DNA of 10,486 nt. Origin: Clostridia bacterium (GTDB taxonomy: Bacteria; Bacillota; Clostridia; Oscillospirales; Acutalibacteraceae). Numbering within the stretch: position 1 is the stretch's first letter; the number at the start of each line of letters is the position of its first letter. The translations under genes and the position numbers were made by a program. The stretch covers positions 1-10,486 of the forward strand of contig CAAEVU010000260.1 in assembly GCA_900759575.1 (NCBI GenBank), written 5' to 3'. Positions 1 through 6,789 of this stretch are shown piece after piece. The notes beneath the pieces were generated by a model. That model did not search any database. It saw only the letters and a program-made list of their open reading frames with translations, and was not told where the DNA came from.

Positions 1-246
1 GCCTATAAGGCATTGCTGGCGCCTGGCGGGGAGATCTGGTTCAAAACGGACAATGACGACTTGTATCTGGCTACCCGTCGGTATTTCACCGAGGCTGGGT
101 TTGAGATCTTCTTTGATACAAAGGATTTGCATGGGGAAAATGATCCGGAGAACATCTTGACCGAGCACGAGGTCCGGTTTACGGCGGAGGGCATCCCCAC
201 CAAGGCACTGCGTGCCAGGTTGCCCCAAAAATCCTCGGCGGAATAA
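1..246 (+). CDS. trmB: tRNA (guanine-N7-)-methyltransferase, 3' end only
   Basis: This is the C-terminal 81 residues of a class I SAM-dependent methyltransferase that forms m7G in tRNA, acting in the cytosol; the 5' part lies before the window. The visible part begins with the LAPGGEIWFKTDN stretch typical of TrmB (a strand and turn after the catalytic region, with the conserved K-T-D), continues with a DLHGENDPEN segment, and ends with the TEHE motif, which matches the T-x-Y/H-E signature that helps bind SAM and tRNA, followed by the usual G-I-P tail. The frame is open from base 1 and stops at TAA 244-246. It is a housekeeping gene and has no evident functional link to the sugar locus downstream, from which a terminator separates it. 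Confidence 0.88.
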   Translation, partial: AYKALLAPGGEIWFKTDNDDLYLATRRYFTEAGFEIFFDTKDLHGENDPENILTEHEVRFTAEGIPTKALRARLPQKSSAE

Positions 247-310
247 ACAGGAAGGCAAAAAGTTGCGTAAACCGGGGAACGCAAACATGTTTCCTTCGGA
301 AGAAATGAAA

Positions 311-348
311 GCGGCAAGGCTGTTTTTTAGCAGTGTTGCCGCTTTTTT
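311..348 (+). terminator. Rho-independent terminator after trmB
   Basis: A perfect 7-bp stem, GCGGCAA (311-317) with TTGCCGC (336-342), has an inner CTG/CAG pairing (320-322 with 331-333). It is followed directly by six T residues (343-348). It lies 65 bases after the trmB stop and insulates the fructosidase promoter. Confidence 0.85.
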
Positions 349-415
349 GCGCCTGAAAGTGGCCTGCTTCAGCTGCAAATTTTGATAAAACCGCTGAAAA
401 AATGGAAATTGCCGC

Positions 416-444
416 TTGACAACTTTAGGGAAATGCGCTATTCT
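416..444 (+). promoter_or_regulatory. Sigma-A-type promoter of the GH32-esterase unit
   Basis: A perfect -35 TTGACA (416-421) is followed, after a 17-base spacer, by -10 TATTCT (439-444). The expected start of transcription is near 451. The same two hexamers with the same spacing recur upstream of the sugar-binding protein gene at 4876-4904. The implied 5' leader to the ATG at 621 is about 170 bases, which is long for a sugar-catabolic gene. Confidence 0.82.
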
Positions 445-456
445 CAAGGAAAGAAA

Positions 457-473
457 AAGTTTAACGTTTGCGT
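457..473 (+). promoter_or_regulatory. LacI-family-type operator downstream of the GH32 promoter
   Basis: The element TTAACGTTTGC (461-471) has a central palindromic AACGTT (463-468). It has the central CG and the CGTTTGC half-site common among LacI-family operators such as PurR sites. It lies at about +6 to +22, where a bound repressor would block initiation or early elongation. The identical 11-mer occurs in the same relative place before the binding-protein gene at 4919-4929, and a LacI-family gene lies between the two units. Binding by that regulator is inferred. Confidence 0.72.
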
Positions 474-509
474 TATTTTCCACAGAGTACAATTTTTGGT
501 GGAAAGCGC

Positions 510-559
510 TTGCCAGGCAAAAAAGTTGCCTATAAGGGAAGGCAAGGGGATTTTTGCCT
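510..559 (+). promoter_or_regulatory. Leader with alternating GGCAA/TTGCC repeats
   Basis: Within the leader of the GH32 transcript, five copies of a 5-mer alternate in orientation: TTGCC 510-514, GGCAA 516-520, TTGCC 526-530, GGCAA 541-545 and TTGCC 555-558 (with T554). As RNA they can form hairpin 515-520/526-531 plus hairpin 540-545/554-559, or the mutually exclusive hairpin 526-531/540-545. No T-tract follows, so a classical attenuator is not shown. The role is unknown. Confidence 0.45.
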
Positions 560-620
560 GAGAGGGCGGGGTTATTTTTGTTCAGGGATGGACCCCCGAG
601 AAGGAGGAGCTTTTGTTTTT

Positions 621-2303
621 ATGAGGAGTAAGACGATTCGCGCGGATAAGCGCTATTTGCTGTTGCCCGTTGGGGATTCGGGTGGTTGGTTCGCACCGGT
701 GGAGCAAACCCAGCATTTGGGAATCTACCGGGACGGGGAGTTGTTGGAAGAGTACGAGGTGATCTTGGACCGTTCTCCCCGAGCGTGGAGCTGCCTGTAT
801 TTGGACCGGTATCAAGGGCAGGAGTTGGAGCTGCGTTTGGAAGGTGGGGATGAATCCTGCATGGAGCTGTTGGAGCTTTCCGACACCCTGAAGGATGAGG
901 ATACGCTGTATCAGGAGCCCACTCGGCCCTTTGCCCACATTACGCCCATGCACGGATTTATGAATGACCCGAACGGCTTGGTCTTTTATAAAGGAACATA
1001 TCACTTTTTTGCCCAGTTGAACCCCTATGGATTTGGAGTGGCAAATACCCATTGGATGCACGCGGTCAGCAAGGACCTGGTCCACTGGGAGGAAAAGCCC
1101 TACGCTTTGCTGCCCGACCAGTCCGGCCGGATGTATTCCGGCGGCGGGATTGTGGACTGGGAAAACTGTTCTGGACTGGGAAACGGGGAAGAACCTCCCA
1201 TCCTGCTGTTCTATACGCCGGCAGGCAGCAAGAGCCGGTGGAGCCGCGGCCGCTATTTCGAAATAGGTGTGGCCTACAGCTTGGACGGGGGAGAGACGTT
1301 TGAAAAATACGCCGGAAATCCGGTGGTGCCCCATATCACCTTTATGAACCGGGACCCCAAAGTGGTGTGGGAGCCGGAAGGGAAAAACTGGGTGATGGCC
1401 ATTTTTCTGGAAAATGACCGGTATATGCTGTTATACTCTAAGGATTTGCTTCACTGGGAGGATCGCCAAGTGATTTCCATCCACGGGGCAGCGGAGTGTC
1501 CGGACCTGTTTTGTTTGTCTTTGGACGAGGACCCCAACCAGCGGAAATGGGTGCTGTGGGGCTCCACAGATAACTATATAGTAGGACGGTTTGAAGGCCG
1601 CCGTTTTGTGCCGGAAACGGATGCCATTTCCGGGCCGATTCACACCGTTTATTCTGCTTACAGCGAGTTTGCCCGCTCCCCCGGAGGATACGCAGCGCAG
1701 ACTTTCACCGGGCTTCCTCAGGATCGGGTGATTCAGTTTTCCTGGATACGGACCAGGCTGGGGCAGGGGCCCTTTTCAAGTTGTATGAGCGTGCCCAATG
1801 AACTGCGTCTTGTGACTACGGAACAGGGTCCGCGGATTTCCGTGTGGCCGGCTGAGGAGGTAAAACTTTTGCGGGAAAACAGCTTTTCCTTTGTGAACCG
1901 TGGCTTGGAGGAGATCGAACGGATTCCTGCTGCCTACATGGGCGAAGCCATGGACATGACCTTCCGTTTTGGCATCAAGCCGGGAAAATTGATTGCCGTA
2001 TCCGTGCGCGGGGTGTTGATCGTGTACGATCCGGACAGTGGCCGACTGCTTCTGCCCACAGGCGCGTATGACCTGGGGCTGAAAAAAGAGGACGACGTGT
2101 TGGAACTCCGTGTGATCACTGACCGGTGTTCCATGGAACTTTATGCAAATGGAGGATTGTTCAACACCTCCATTGCCACGGTGCTGGACCCGGCCATGGT
2201 GCGGGTTTTCCCGGTTTACCTGGATGCGGGGATCGCTGTGGATTTTGAGATCCACAAGCTGAAAAGTATGTGGGACAAGTCTTCCACGGACCAAACCTTA
2301 TAA
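621..2303 (+). CDS. Glycoside hydrolase family 32 beta-fructosidase, cytoplasmic
   Basis: This 560-residue enzyme hydrolyses terminal beta-fructosyl linkages (sucrose, fructo-oligosaccharides, levan- or inulin-type chains). All three GH32 catalytic motifs are present: the nucleophile in FMNDPNG (Asp116), the transition-state stabiliser in NRDP (Asp245) and the acid/base in ECPD (Glu292). A roughly 95-residue N-terminal beta-rich extension precedes the five-bladed propeller. A C-terminal beta-sandwich follows, with the family-typical ITDRCSMELYANGG stretch. There is no signal peptide, so it should act on imported sugar. The first motif has Phe where many relatives have Trp. ATG 621 was chosen because AAGGAGG at 601-607 precedes it. 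The frame stays open upstream to a TTG at 468, but that codon overlaps the operator and lacks a ribosome site. The gene is first in a unit with the esterase 51 bases downstream. Precise linkage preference cannot be read from the sequence. Confidence 0.93.
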   Translation: MRSKTIRADKRYLLLPVGDSGGWFAPVEQTQHLGIYRDGELLEEYEVILDRSPRAWSCLYLDRYQGQELELRLEGGDESCMELLELSDTLKDEDTLYQEPTRPFAHITPMHGFMNDPNGLVFYKGTYHFFAQLNPYGFGVANTHWMHAVSKDLVHWEEKPYALLPDQSGRMYSGGGIVDWENCSGLGNGEEPPILLFYTPAGSKSRWSRGRYFEIGVAYSLDGGETFEKYAGNPVVPHITFMNRDPKVVWEPEGKNWVMAIFLENDRYMLLYSKDLLHWEDRQVISIHGAAECPDLFCLSLDEDPNQRKWVLWGSTDNYIVGRFEGRRFVPETDAISGPIHTVYSAYSEFARSPGGYAAQTFTGLPQDRVIQFSWIRTRLGQGPFSSCMSVPNELRLVTTEQGPRISVWPAEEVKLLRENSFSFVNRGLEEIERIPAAYMGEAMDMTFRFGIKPGKLIAVSVRGVLIVYDPDSGRLLLPTGAYDLGLKKEDDVLELRVITDRCSMELYANGGLFNTSIATVLDPAMVRVFPVYLDAGIAVDFEIHKLKSMWDKSSTDQTL

Positions 2304-2354
2304 GAAGGTGCGGAGAATCCGATGAAGAATAGATTGAATAGGAGTTGAATTGAA

Positions 2355-3542
2355 ATGACCAATCAAGACCAATTTCCGTCCGCGGCGTGGAACCCTGCTT
2401 TTTGGGACACGCCGGTAGGCTTTGAGCCTCAGCTTCCCATGGGCCGTCAGGCGGGCACCAGCCCCTTCGCCAACAGCGATGAACTGGTTCCTCCGGGCAT
2501 TGTGCTGCTGGAGGGTGGCAAGATCCGACTGAACTTCCTGGCTCCCACCGCCACTAAGGTGGACGCTTTGCTCCGGTATCGTGAGACGGTACATCTGGAG
2601 AAGCAGGAGGATGGTGTGTGGACTGCTGTTGTGGACGGTGGAGATGGCGGCTTTTGCCCCATCATGTTCCAGGTGGATGGGGTTGAGGTGCTGAATCCTC
2701 TGGCTCCCATCGGCTATGGTTCTTCCCATCCCATCAACTATGTGGACATTCCCCAGGAGGGTGTGGATTTCTATCTGTGCAAAGACGTGCCTCACGGCTC
2801 TGTTGCCCAGGAATTTTACTATTCCAAGGCTACCGGCACCATGAAATCCTGCTTGGTTTATACTCCCGCGGGCTATATGGATCATCCGGAGAAACAGTAT
2901 CCGGTGCTGTATTTGCAGCATGGTCACGGAGAAAACGAGAAGTGCTGGATCCATCAGGGACGGGCCAATTTCATCATGGACAACCTGATCGCGGAAGGCA
3001 AAGCGGAGCCCTGCATTGTGGTGATGAACAACGGCATGGTTCAGAAAGAACAGGATGGCATGCGGGTGTTGGAAACCACCATGCTGGAGCGGATGCTGCT
3101 GGAAGACTGCATCCCCTTTATTGAGTCCCATTACCGTGTGCGCACGGACAAATGGAGCCGGGCCATGGCAGGTCTTTCCATGGGTTCCATGCAGACCAGC
3201 CAGATCACTCTGGGAAATCCTGACAAGTTTGCCTATGCCGGTGTGTTCAGCGGCTTTGTAGGCTCTTTCAAGATCGGTCAGACCATACCGGATACCACCT
3301 ATTTGAAGGAATTGGACGACAAAGAAAAGTTCGAGAAGGATTTCAAAGTGTTCTTCCGCGCTTGCGGCGAGACAGACTTCCTGGCTTTGGAGCGCTTTGA
3401 GGCAGACCGAAAGATGTTCCAGGAAAAAGGACTTTCTCCCCAGGAGAGCGCTGTGCATGTGGAGAAAATGTATCATGGGGAACATGAGTGGAACGTTTGG
3501 CGCATGTGCTTGCGTGATTTTGCCCAGTACCTGTTTCATTAA
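2355..3542 (+). CDS. CE1/esterase-D-like acyl esterase with N-terminal E-set-like domain
   Basis: This 395-residue alpha/beta-hydrolase resembles the feruloyl/acetyl esterase and enterochelin-esterase group. Residues about 45-125 form an immunoglobulin/E-set-like module (a pattern with APTATKV, then DGVWTAVV, then a VDG-V-x-NPLAP ending) that often precedes this catalytic domain. The catalytic domain covers about 145-395. HGHGENEKCW is the oxyanion-side loop, GLSMGS holds the nucleophile Ser275, Asp341 lies in CGETDF, and His377 in GEHEWNVW completes the likely triad. No signal peptide or membrane segment is seen, so it is cytosolic. The start ATG is preceded by AGGAG at 2340-2344. It is probably cotranscribed with the fructosidase. 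The substrate is unknown; from context, acyl groups on an imported fructose-containing oligosaccharide are the natural guess, but a general carboxylesterase is possible. Confidence 0.85.
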   Translation: MTNQDQFPSAAWNPAFWDTPVGFEPQLPMGRQAGTSPFANSDELVPPGIVLLEGGKIRLNFLAPTATKVDALLRYRETVHLEKQEDGVWTAVVDGGDGGFCPIMFQVDGVEVLNPLAPIGYGSSHPINYVDIPQEGVDFYLCKDVPHGSVAQEFYYSKATGTMKSCLVYTPAGYMDHPEKQYPVLYLQHGHGENEKCWIHQGRANFIMDNLIAEGKAEPCIVVMNNGMVQKEQDGMRVLETTMLERMLLEDCIPFIESHYRVRTDKWSRAMAGLSMGSMQTSQITLGNPDKFAYAGVFSGFVGSFKIGQTIPDTTYLKELDDKEKFEKDFKVFFRACGETDFLALERFEADRKMFQEKGLSPQESAVHVEKMYHGEHEWNVWRMCLRDFAQYLFH

Positions 3543-3559
3543 AAATAGGGACAATTGAG

Positions 3560-3612
3560 GAAGCGACGCGCCCGGGGAGCTGAAAAATGCCCTCTGGGCG
3601 TGCTTCTCTTTC
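3560..3612 (+). terminator. Possible terminator after the esterase gene
   Basis: GAAGC (3560-3564) and CGCCC (3569-3573) can pair with GGGCG (3596-3600) and GCTTC (3602-3606), giving an interrupted stem with a bulge on the 5' side. It is followed by a weak pyrimidine tail (TCTTTC) rather than a run of T. It may stop most transcripts of the two-gene unit before the repressor gene, with some read-through. Confidence 0.45.
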
Positions 3613-3708
3613 AAACAATGGGGGAAATGCGCACATGCTGCATAGTTTGGCAAAAGCCGGCTGTCGGACGGACAGATGGCTTTTTAGAATTCCAGGAGGG
3701 AAACGTCT

Positions 3709-4695
3709 ATGGCAACGCTGAAGGATATTGCGGAACGGGTGGGAGTTTCGATCACTACCGTGTCGCGGGTCTTAAATGGGAAAGGTTCCATCAGCCAGGA
3801 AACAAAGGACAAAGTGTTCCAGGTGATGAAAGAACTCAATTATTATCCCAATGAAATGGCCCGTTCACTGGTGAATAAAAACAGCCACTTAGTTGGACTG
3901 ATCGTTCCCTATATTGACCACGCGTTTTTCAGCACGCTTACCGCCGCCATTGAGGAAGCGTGTTACAAAGAAGGGTATAAATTGTTCCTTTGCACCTCGG
4001 GTGGCCATCGAGACCGGGAGCGGGAACAGCTTGCGGCCCTGCGCTCCAATAATGTGGCGGGCGTATTGGTGTGCAGCCGGGATGTGGGTACCGCGTTAAG
4101 TTCCTGGGATATTCCCCAGGTGAGCATTGAGCGCACGGTGGATGGAACGCCTTCCGTGGCGTGTGACAACTATCAGGGAGGGGTGTTGGCTGCCCGGGAA
4201 CTTTTGGCCAGCGGCTGTAGGGCGCCTCTTCTTTTCGGCAACCGGATCGTGTCCATGTATTTGCCTGCGTACCTGCGGTATCAGGGCTTTTTTGAAACGC
4301 TTCGGAAAGCAGGGGTAACGTGCGGCGAGTATTATATTGATGCGGAAGATTTGTTTGGCCGGGATCTGGAAAACGATCTGCGCCGGGCAAAGGAACGTTT
4401 CCCGGAGACAGACGGAATCTTTGCCACCAGTGATGTGCTGGCAGCCCGCATTCAAAGCGCGCTGCGGAATTTGACTCCCGGTGTAGACAGCATCCCGCTG
4501 GTGGGGTTCGATGGAGTGGACATTTCCGAGTATTGCAGAATCAGCACAGTGGCACAGCCCATCCGTGAAATGGGGGAGCTGGCAGTGAAGATCCTCATTG
4601 ACAGGATCAACGGGAAAGACGTGCCGGTTAGCTCCATTCTTCCGGTTTCTTTTATACGCAGAAGCAGTTCCGGCTCGCGTCGGGTACACTTGTGA
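3709..4695 (+). CDS. LacI-family transcriptional regulator
   Basis: This 328-residue repressor has a typical length for the family. Residues 3-24 form the LacI helix-turn-helix (LKDIAERVGVS then TTVSRVLNG), followed by the hinge-helix region with YYPNEMARSLV around 45-54. The rest is a periplasmic-binding-protein-like effector domain starting at HLVGLIVPYIDHAFF and including DGIFATSDVLA and the LVGFDGVDISEY stretch usual near the C-terminal lobe. ATG 3709 is preceded by AGGAGGG at 3694-3700. It lies between the fructosidase-esterase unit and the transporter unit, both of which carry the same operator-like element, so it is the likely local repressor of both, released by an imported sugar or its hydrolysis product. 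No convincing promoter of its own is seen in 3613-3693, so it may be read from upstream. Effector identity is inferred only from context. Confidence 0.92.
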   Translation: MATLKDIAERVGVSITTVSRVLNGKGSISQETKDKVFQVMKELNYYPNEMARSLVNKNSHLVGLIVPYIDHAFFSTLTAAIEEACYKEGYKLFLCTSGGHRDREREQLAALRSNNVAGVLVCSRDVGTALSSWDIPQVSIERTVDGTPSVACDNYQGGVLAARELLASGCRAPLLFGNRIVSMYLPAYLRYQGFFETLRKAGVTCGEYYIDAEDLFGRDLENDLRRAKERFPETDGIFATSDVLAARIQSALRNLTPGVDSIPLVGFDGVDISEYCRISTVAQPIREMGELAVKILIDRINGKDVPVSSILPVSFIRRSSSGSRRVHL

Positions 4696-4755
4696 CAAAA
4701 GTCGATTGCCTTACTGTACCCCAAAAATGGCTTTTTCAGCGCTTTTCGACAGAAA

Positions 4756-4771
4756 ACGCAATCGTTTGCTC
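4756..4771 (+). promoter_or_regulatory. Additional operator-like palindrome between regulator and transporter
   Basis: GCAATCGTTTGC (4758-4769) is an inverted repeat with a central CG and one mismatched pair. It closely resembles the PurR-type LacI-family consensus ACGCAAACGTTTGCGT and shares the CGTTTGC half-site with the two promoter operators. Its centre (4763/4764) is 160 bases from the centre of the transporter operator (4923/4924). It could be an auxiliary site for looping. There is no experimental support. Confidence 0.45.
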
Positions 4772-4785
4772 AACTTTGATTCTCG

Positions 4786-4811
4786 AAAACGCCGAAAAGG
4801 CGACGCTTTTT
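4786..4811 (+). terminator. Weak candidate terminator after the regulator gene
   Basis: A short GC stem, CGCC (4790-4793) with GGCG (4799-4802) closed by a GAAAA loop, is followed four bases later by TTTTT (4807-4811). An outer AAAA/TTTT pairing is possible. Four stem pairs is few, so this is a low-confidence call. Confidence 0.3.
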
Positions 4812-4875
4812 GACATAGATTCCTATTTTGTTAGGGAAGATTGCACAAGCGGTTCATAATTTTTTCATTTTTTTG

Positions 4876-4904
4876 TTGACATTTCGCCGTGAATAGTGTA
4901 TTCT
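4876..4904 (+). promoter_or_regulatory. Sigma-A-type promoter of the transporter unit
   Basis: A perfect TTGACA (4876-4881), a 17-base spacer and TATTCT (4899-4904) reproduce both hexamers and the spacing of the promoter at 416-444. An A/T-rich tract (4856-4875) lies just upstream and could act as an UP element. Transcription should start near 4911, giving a leader of about 60 bases. Confidence 0.84.
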
Positions 4905-4914
4905 TATTCTCGTA

Positions 4915-4932
4915 AAAGTTAACGTTTGCTTG
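4915..4932 (+). promoter_or_regulatory. LacI-family-type operator downstream of the transporter promoter
   Basis: TTAACGTTTGC (4919-4929), with palindromic core AACGTT at 4921-4926, is identical over 11 bases to the element at 461-471 and begins only two bases closer to its -10 hexamer. A second partial half-site, GACGTT, follows at 4937-4942. The most economical reading is joint control of the two units by the LacI-type protein encoded between them. Confidence 0.72.
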
Positions 4933-4969
4933 TGCAGACGTTACAAATTTATGAAAGGATGGTAAACAT

Positions 4970-6532
4970 ATGAAAAAGTTCCTTGCGATCCTGCTGGCAC
5001 TGTCTTTGTCCCTGACCTGCTTCGCTGCCTGCGGATCCAACACGGGAAATTCTTCTACTGCGGGCGATGCCTCTACCGCGGGCGGAGAATCTTCCACTGC
5101 TTCTACTGATGATGCTTCTACTAACAACGGTGACCTTCCTACCATCTCCTTGATGGTGGTTTGCGGCACTACTCCTGCTGATGCTGACGCTGTGGCTTCT
5201 GCCCTCAGCGAAATCACCGCTGAGAAGATCGGCTGCAACGTCGAGTTCATCACCATGGAAGTCGGTAACGCCAAGCAGCAGATGAACCTGCTCCTCTCCG
5301 GCGGCGACGACACTCTGGATGTGTTCTGGGCTGACGGCGGCGGCACTTCCGTTAACTTCGTGACTGCTGCTCAGAACGGCCAGGTCATGGCTCTGGACGA
5401 TCTGCTGGCTCCCTATGCCGACGAGATGAAAGAAGCTCTGGGCGAGAATGTTTACAATTCCGGTATTGTCAACGGCAAGATGTACGGTGTTGGCCGTCTG
5501 CTGGACCAGGCTTCCACTGCCGTGTTCACTCTGCGCAATGACATTGCTGAAGAGTTCGGCTACAAGAACGGCGACAAGCTGGCCAGCCTGGACGAGCTGA
5601 CTGAGCTCTTCCGTCAGATCCATGAGAAATATCCTGACACCCCCATCATTGGGCCTAACAACGGTTCCATCAACTGGGGCGACACTCGTGTGGACAACCT
5701 GGGCGACGCCAACATGCTGGGCGTGCTGGACAACTTCGGTCAGGACGAGACCATCACCAACTATTGGACCAGTGACAAGTATGCCGAGCGCATTGAGTGC
5801 GTGAAGGAATGGATGGACATGGGCATCTACATGGCCGACCTGATGAACGTCACTGAGGCTCCTTCCGACCTGATCCCTGCTGAGCGCTGCTTCGGTTGCT
5901 TCGCTGGCCACTTCAGCGCTGAGATGAACGGTATCTGGTCCAGCCAGAACTTTGGTGTGGATTGCGCTTCTCTGCAGATCTATGATGACGCTGTTGCTGT
6001 CACTCCCGGCGCTTACTATTGCATCAACCCCAACACCAAGAATGCCGATGCTTGCGCGGGCTTGCTGTATTTGATGGCTACCGATCCCGATGTTGAGAAC
6101 CTGTTGATCAACGGTATCGAGGGTCAGCATTATCAGATCAAGGAAGACGACAACGGTTCCTATGCCGCTTATGTGGATGGCAAGGACGTTTCCACCACCG
6201 GCTGGTGCATGGGCTATAGCTGGACTGCTCTGAACTCCACCATCTCTCTGCCCTTCGAGTATCCTTCCGATTACTTCGATCAGCTGCTGAACGCCAACTC
6301 CACTGCTAACCAGTCCAAGGCTTTCGGTTGCCAGTTCGATACCACCGAGTGCGCTGACGAACTGACTGCTTGCACCAATGTGGTCAGCCAGTACAGCAAC
6401 CCCATCCTCTCCGGCTCCGTGCAGGATGTTGACGCCACTGTGGCTCAGTTCCAGCAGGCTCTGGAGGACGCTGGTATCAATGAGATCATTGCTGTGAAGC
6501 AGGCTCAGCTGGATGCCTTCCTGGGCAAGTAA
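4970..6532 (+). CDS. ABC transporter sugar-binding lipoprotein (LplA-like, family 1)
   Basis: This 520-residue extracytoplasmic solute receptor delivers substrate to the two permeases encoded next to it. The N-terminus has a Lys-Lys start, a hydrophobic core of about 15 residues and a lipobox-like FAAC, with the lipidated cysteine at residue 21. A Ser/Thr/Ala/Asp-rich linker (about 22-52) tethers the protein to the membrane. The mature domain shows the family pattern of a first strand (ISLMVVCGTTPADADAV), then the LLSGGDDTLDVFW segment, then long alpha/beta lobes. The size matches the larger LplA/YtcQ-type receptors that pair with LplB/LplC-like permeases. Its start is supported by AAAGGA at 4954-4959. 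Codon use is visibly biased to a few preferred codons, consistent with high expression. The ligand is inferred from the GH32 context to be a fructose-containing oligosaccharide. Confidence 0.9.
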   Translation: MKKFLAILLALSLSLTCFAACGSNTGNSSTAGDASTAGGESSTASTDDASTNNGDLPTISLMVVCGTTPADADAVASALSEITAEKIGCNVEFITMEVGNAKQQMNLLLSGGDDTLDVFWADGGGTSVNFVTAAQNGQVMALDDLLAPYADEMKEALGENVYNSGIVNGKMYGVGRLLDQASTAVFTLRNDIAEEFGYKNGDKLASLDELTELFRQIHEKYPDTPIIGPNNGSINWGDTRVDNLGDANMLGVLDNFGQDETITNYWTSDKYAERIECVKEWMDMGIYMADLMNVTEAPSDLIPAERCFGCFAGHFSAEMNGIWSSQNFGVDCASLQIYDDAVAVTPGAYYCINPNTKNADACAGLLYLMATDPDVENLLINGIEGQHYQIKEDDNGSYAAYVDGKDVSTTGWCMGYSWTALNSTISLPFEYPSDYFDQLLNANSTANQSKAFGCQFDTTECADELTACTNVVSQYSNPILSGSVQDVDATVAQFQQALEDAGINEIIAVKQAQLDAFLGK

Positions 6533-6558
6533 TTTCTTGTACTGCTACAAGTCGATAA

Positions 6559-6620
6559 AAGCTTAAATTAAGCTTGTTTGTGTGTAGGCCGATAAAACTG
6601 TTTATCGGCCTATACGCAGA
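6559..6620 (+). promoter_or_regulatory. Strong intercistronic hairpins between binding protein and permease
   Basis: A perfect 12-bp stem (6585-6596 with 6601-6612) closes an ACTG tetraloop and can be lengthened outward to about 19 pairs using wobbles. Just upstream is a smaller inverted repeat, AAGCTTAA/TTAAGCTT (6559-6575). No T-run follows. In sugar operons such a hairpin after the receptor gene typically stabilises the upstream message or causes partial termination, so that receptor exceeds permease. The rest of the 257-base gap (6621-6789) shows no convincing gene; TATACT at 6661-6666 lacks a good -35. Confidence 0.6.
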
Positions 6621-6789
6621 TTATAAGATAAGCAGTCTTTTCGTGACGAACTTTTTCATCTATACTTCCGATTGCCCCTTTGTCAATGCGATTTTCTGAA
6701 GGTGGTCGACAGACCCAACTATTTGCAGTTTGGGCTGTGCAATATAGTTCCGTCCGATATGTTATGAAAGAGAGGAAAGTGATCGACAA

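Noticed and set aside
280..293. GCAAACATGTTTCC as an operator downstream of trmB
   Set aside because: The AAACATGTTT palindrome lacks the central CG of the other sites and has no adjacent promoter.
468..620. In-frame extension of the GH32 gene up to a TTG at 468
   Set aside because: The TTG lies inside the operator, has no ribosome site, and the added 51 residues show no domain or signal peptide. The AAGGAGG before ATG 621 decides the start.
3490..3502. AACGTTTGG resembling the operator inside the esterase gene
   Set aside because: It codes the conserved WNVW stretch after the catalytic His and lacks the GC step of the operator half-site, so chance is sufficient.
2298..3653. 451-codon open frame on the minus strand
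   Set aside because: It is antisense to the well-supported esterase gene, has no recognisable domain, and reflects codon bias of the real gene.
3647..3690. TTGGCA and TAGAAT as a promoter for the regulator gene
   Set aside because: The spacing is 32 bases and the implied start site would fall in the ribosome site.
5036..5125. Repeated TCTACT-like units at the start of the binding-protein gene
   Set aside because: They encode the ordinary Ser/Thr/Ala-rich lipoprotein linker and are not an independent repeat element.
4949..6130. 393-codon open frame on the minus strand
   Set aside because: It is antisense to the binding-protein gene and its Val/Ser/His-rich composition is what the complement of the biased codons yields.
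6637..6666. Possible internal promoter with TATACT at 6661-6666
   Set aside because: The -10 is acceptable, but no -35 resembling TTGACA is present at 16-18 bases upstream.
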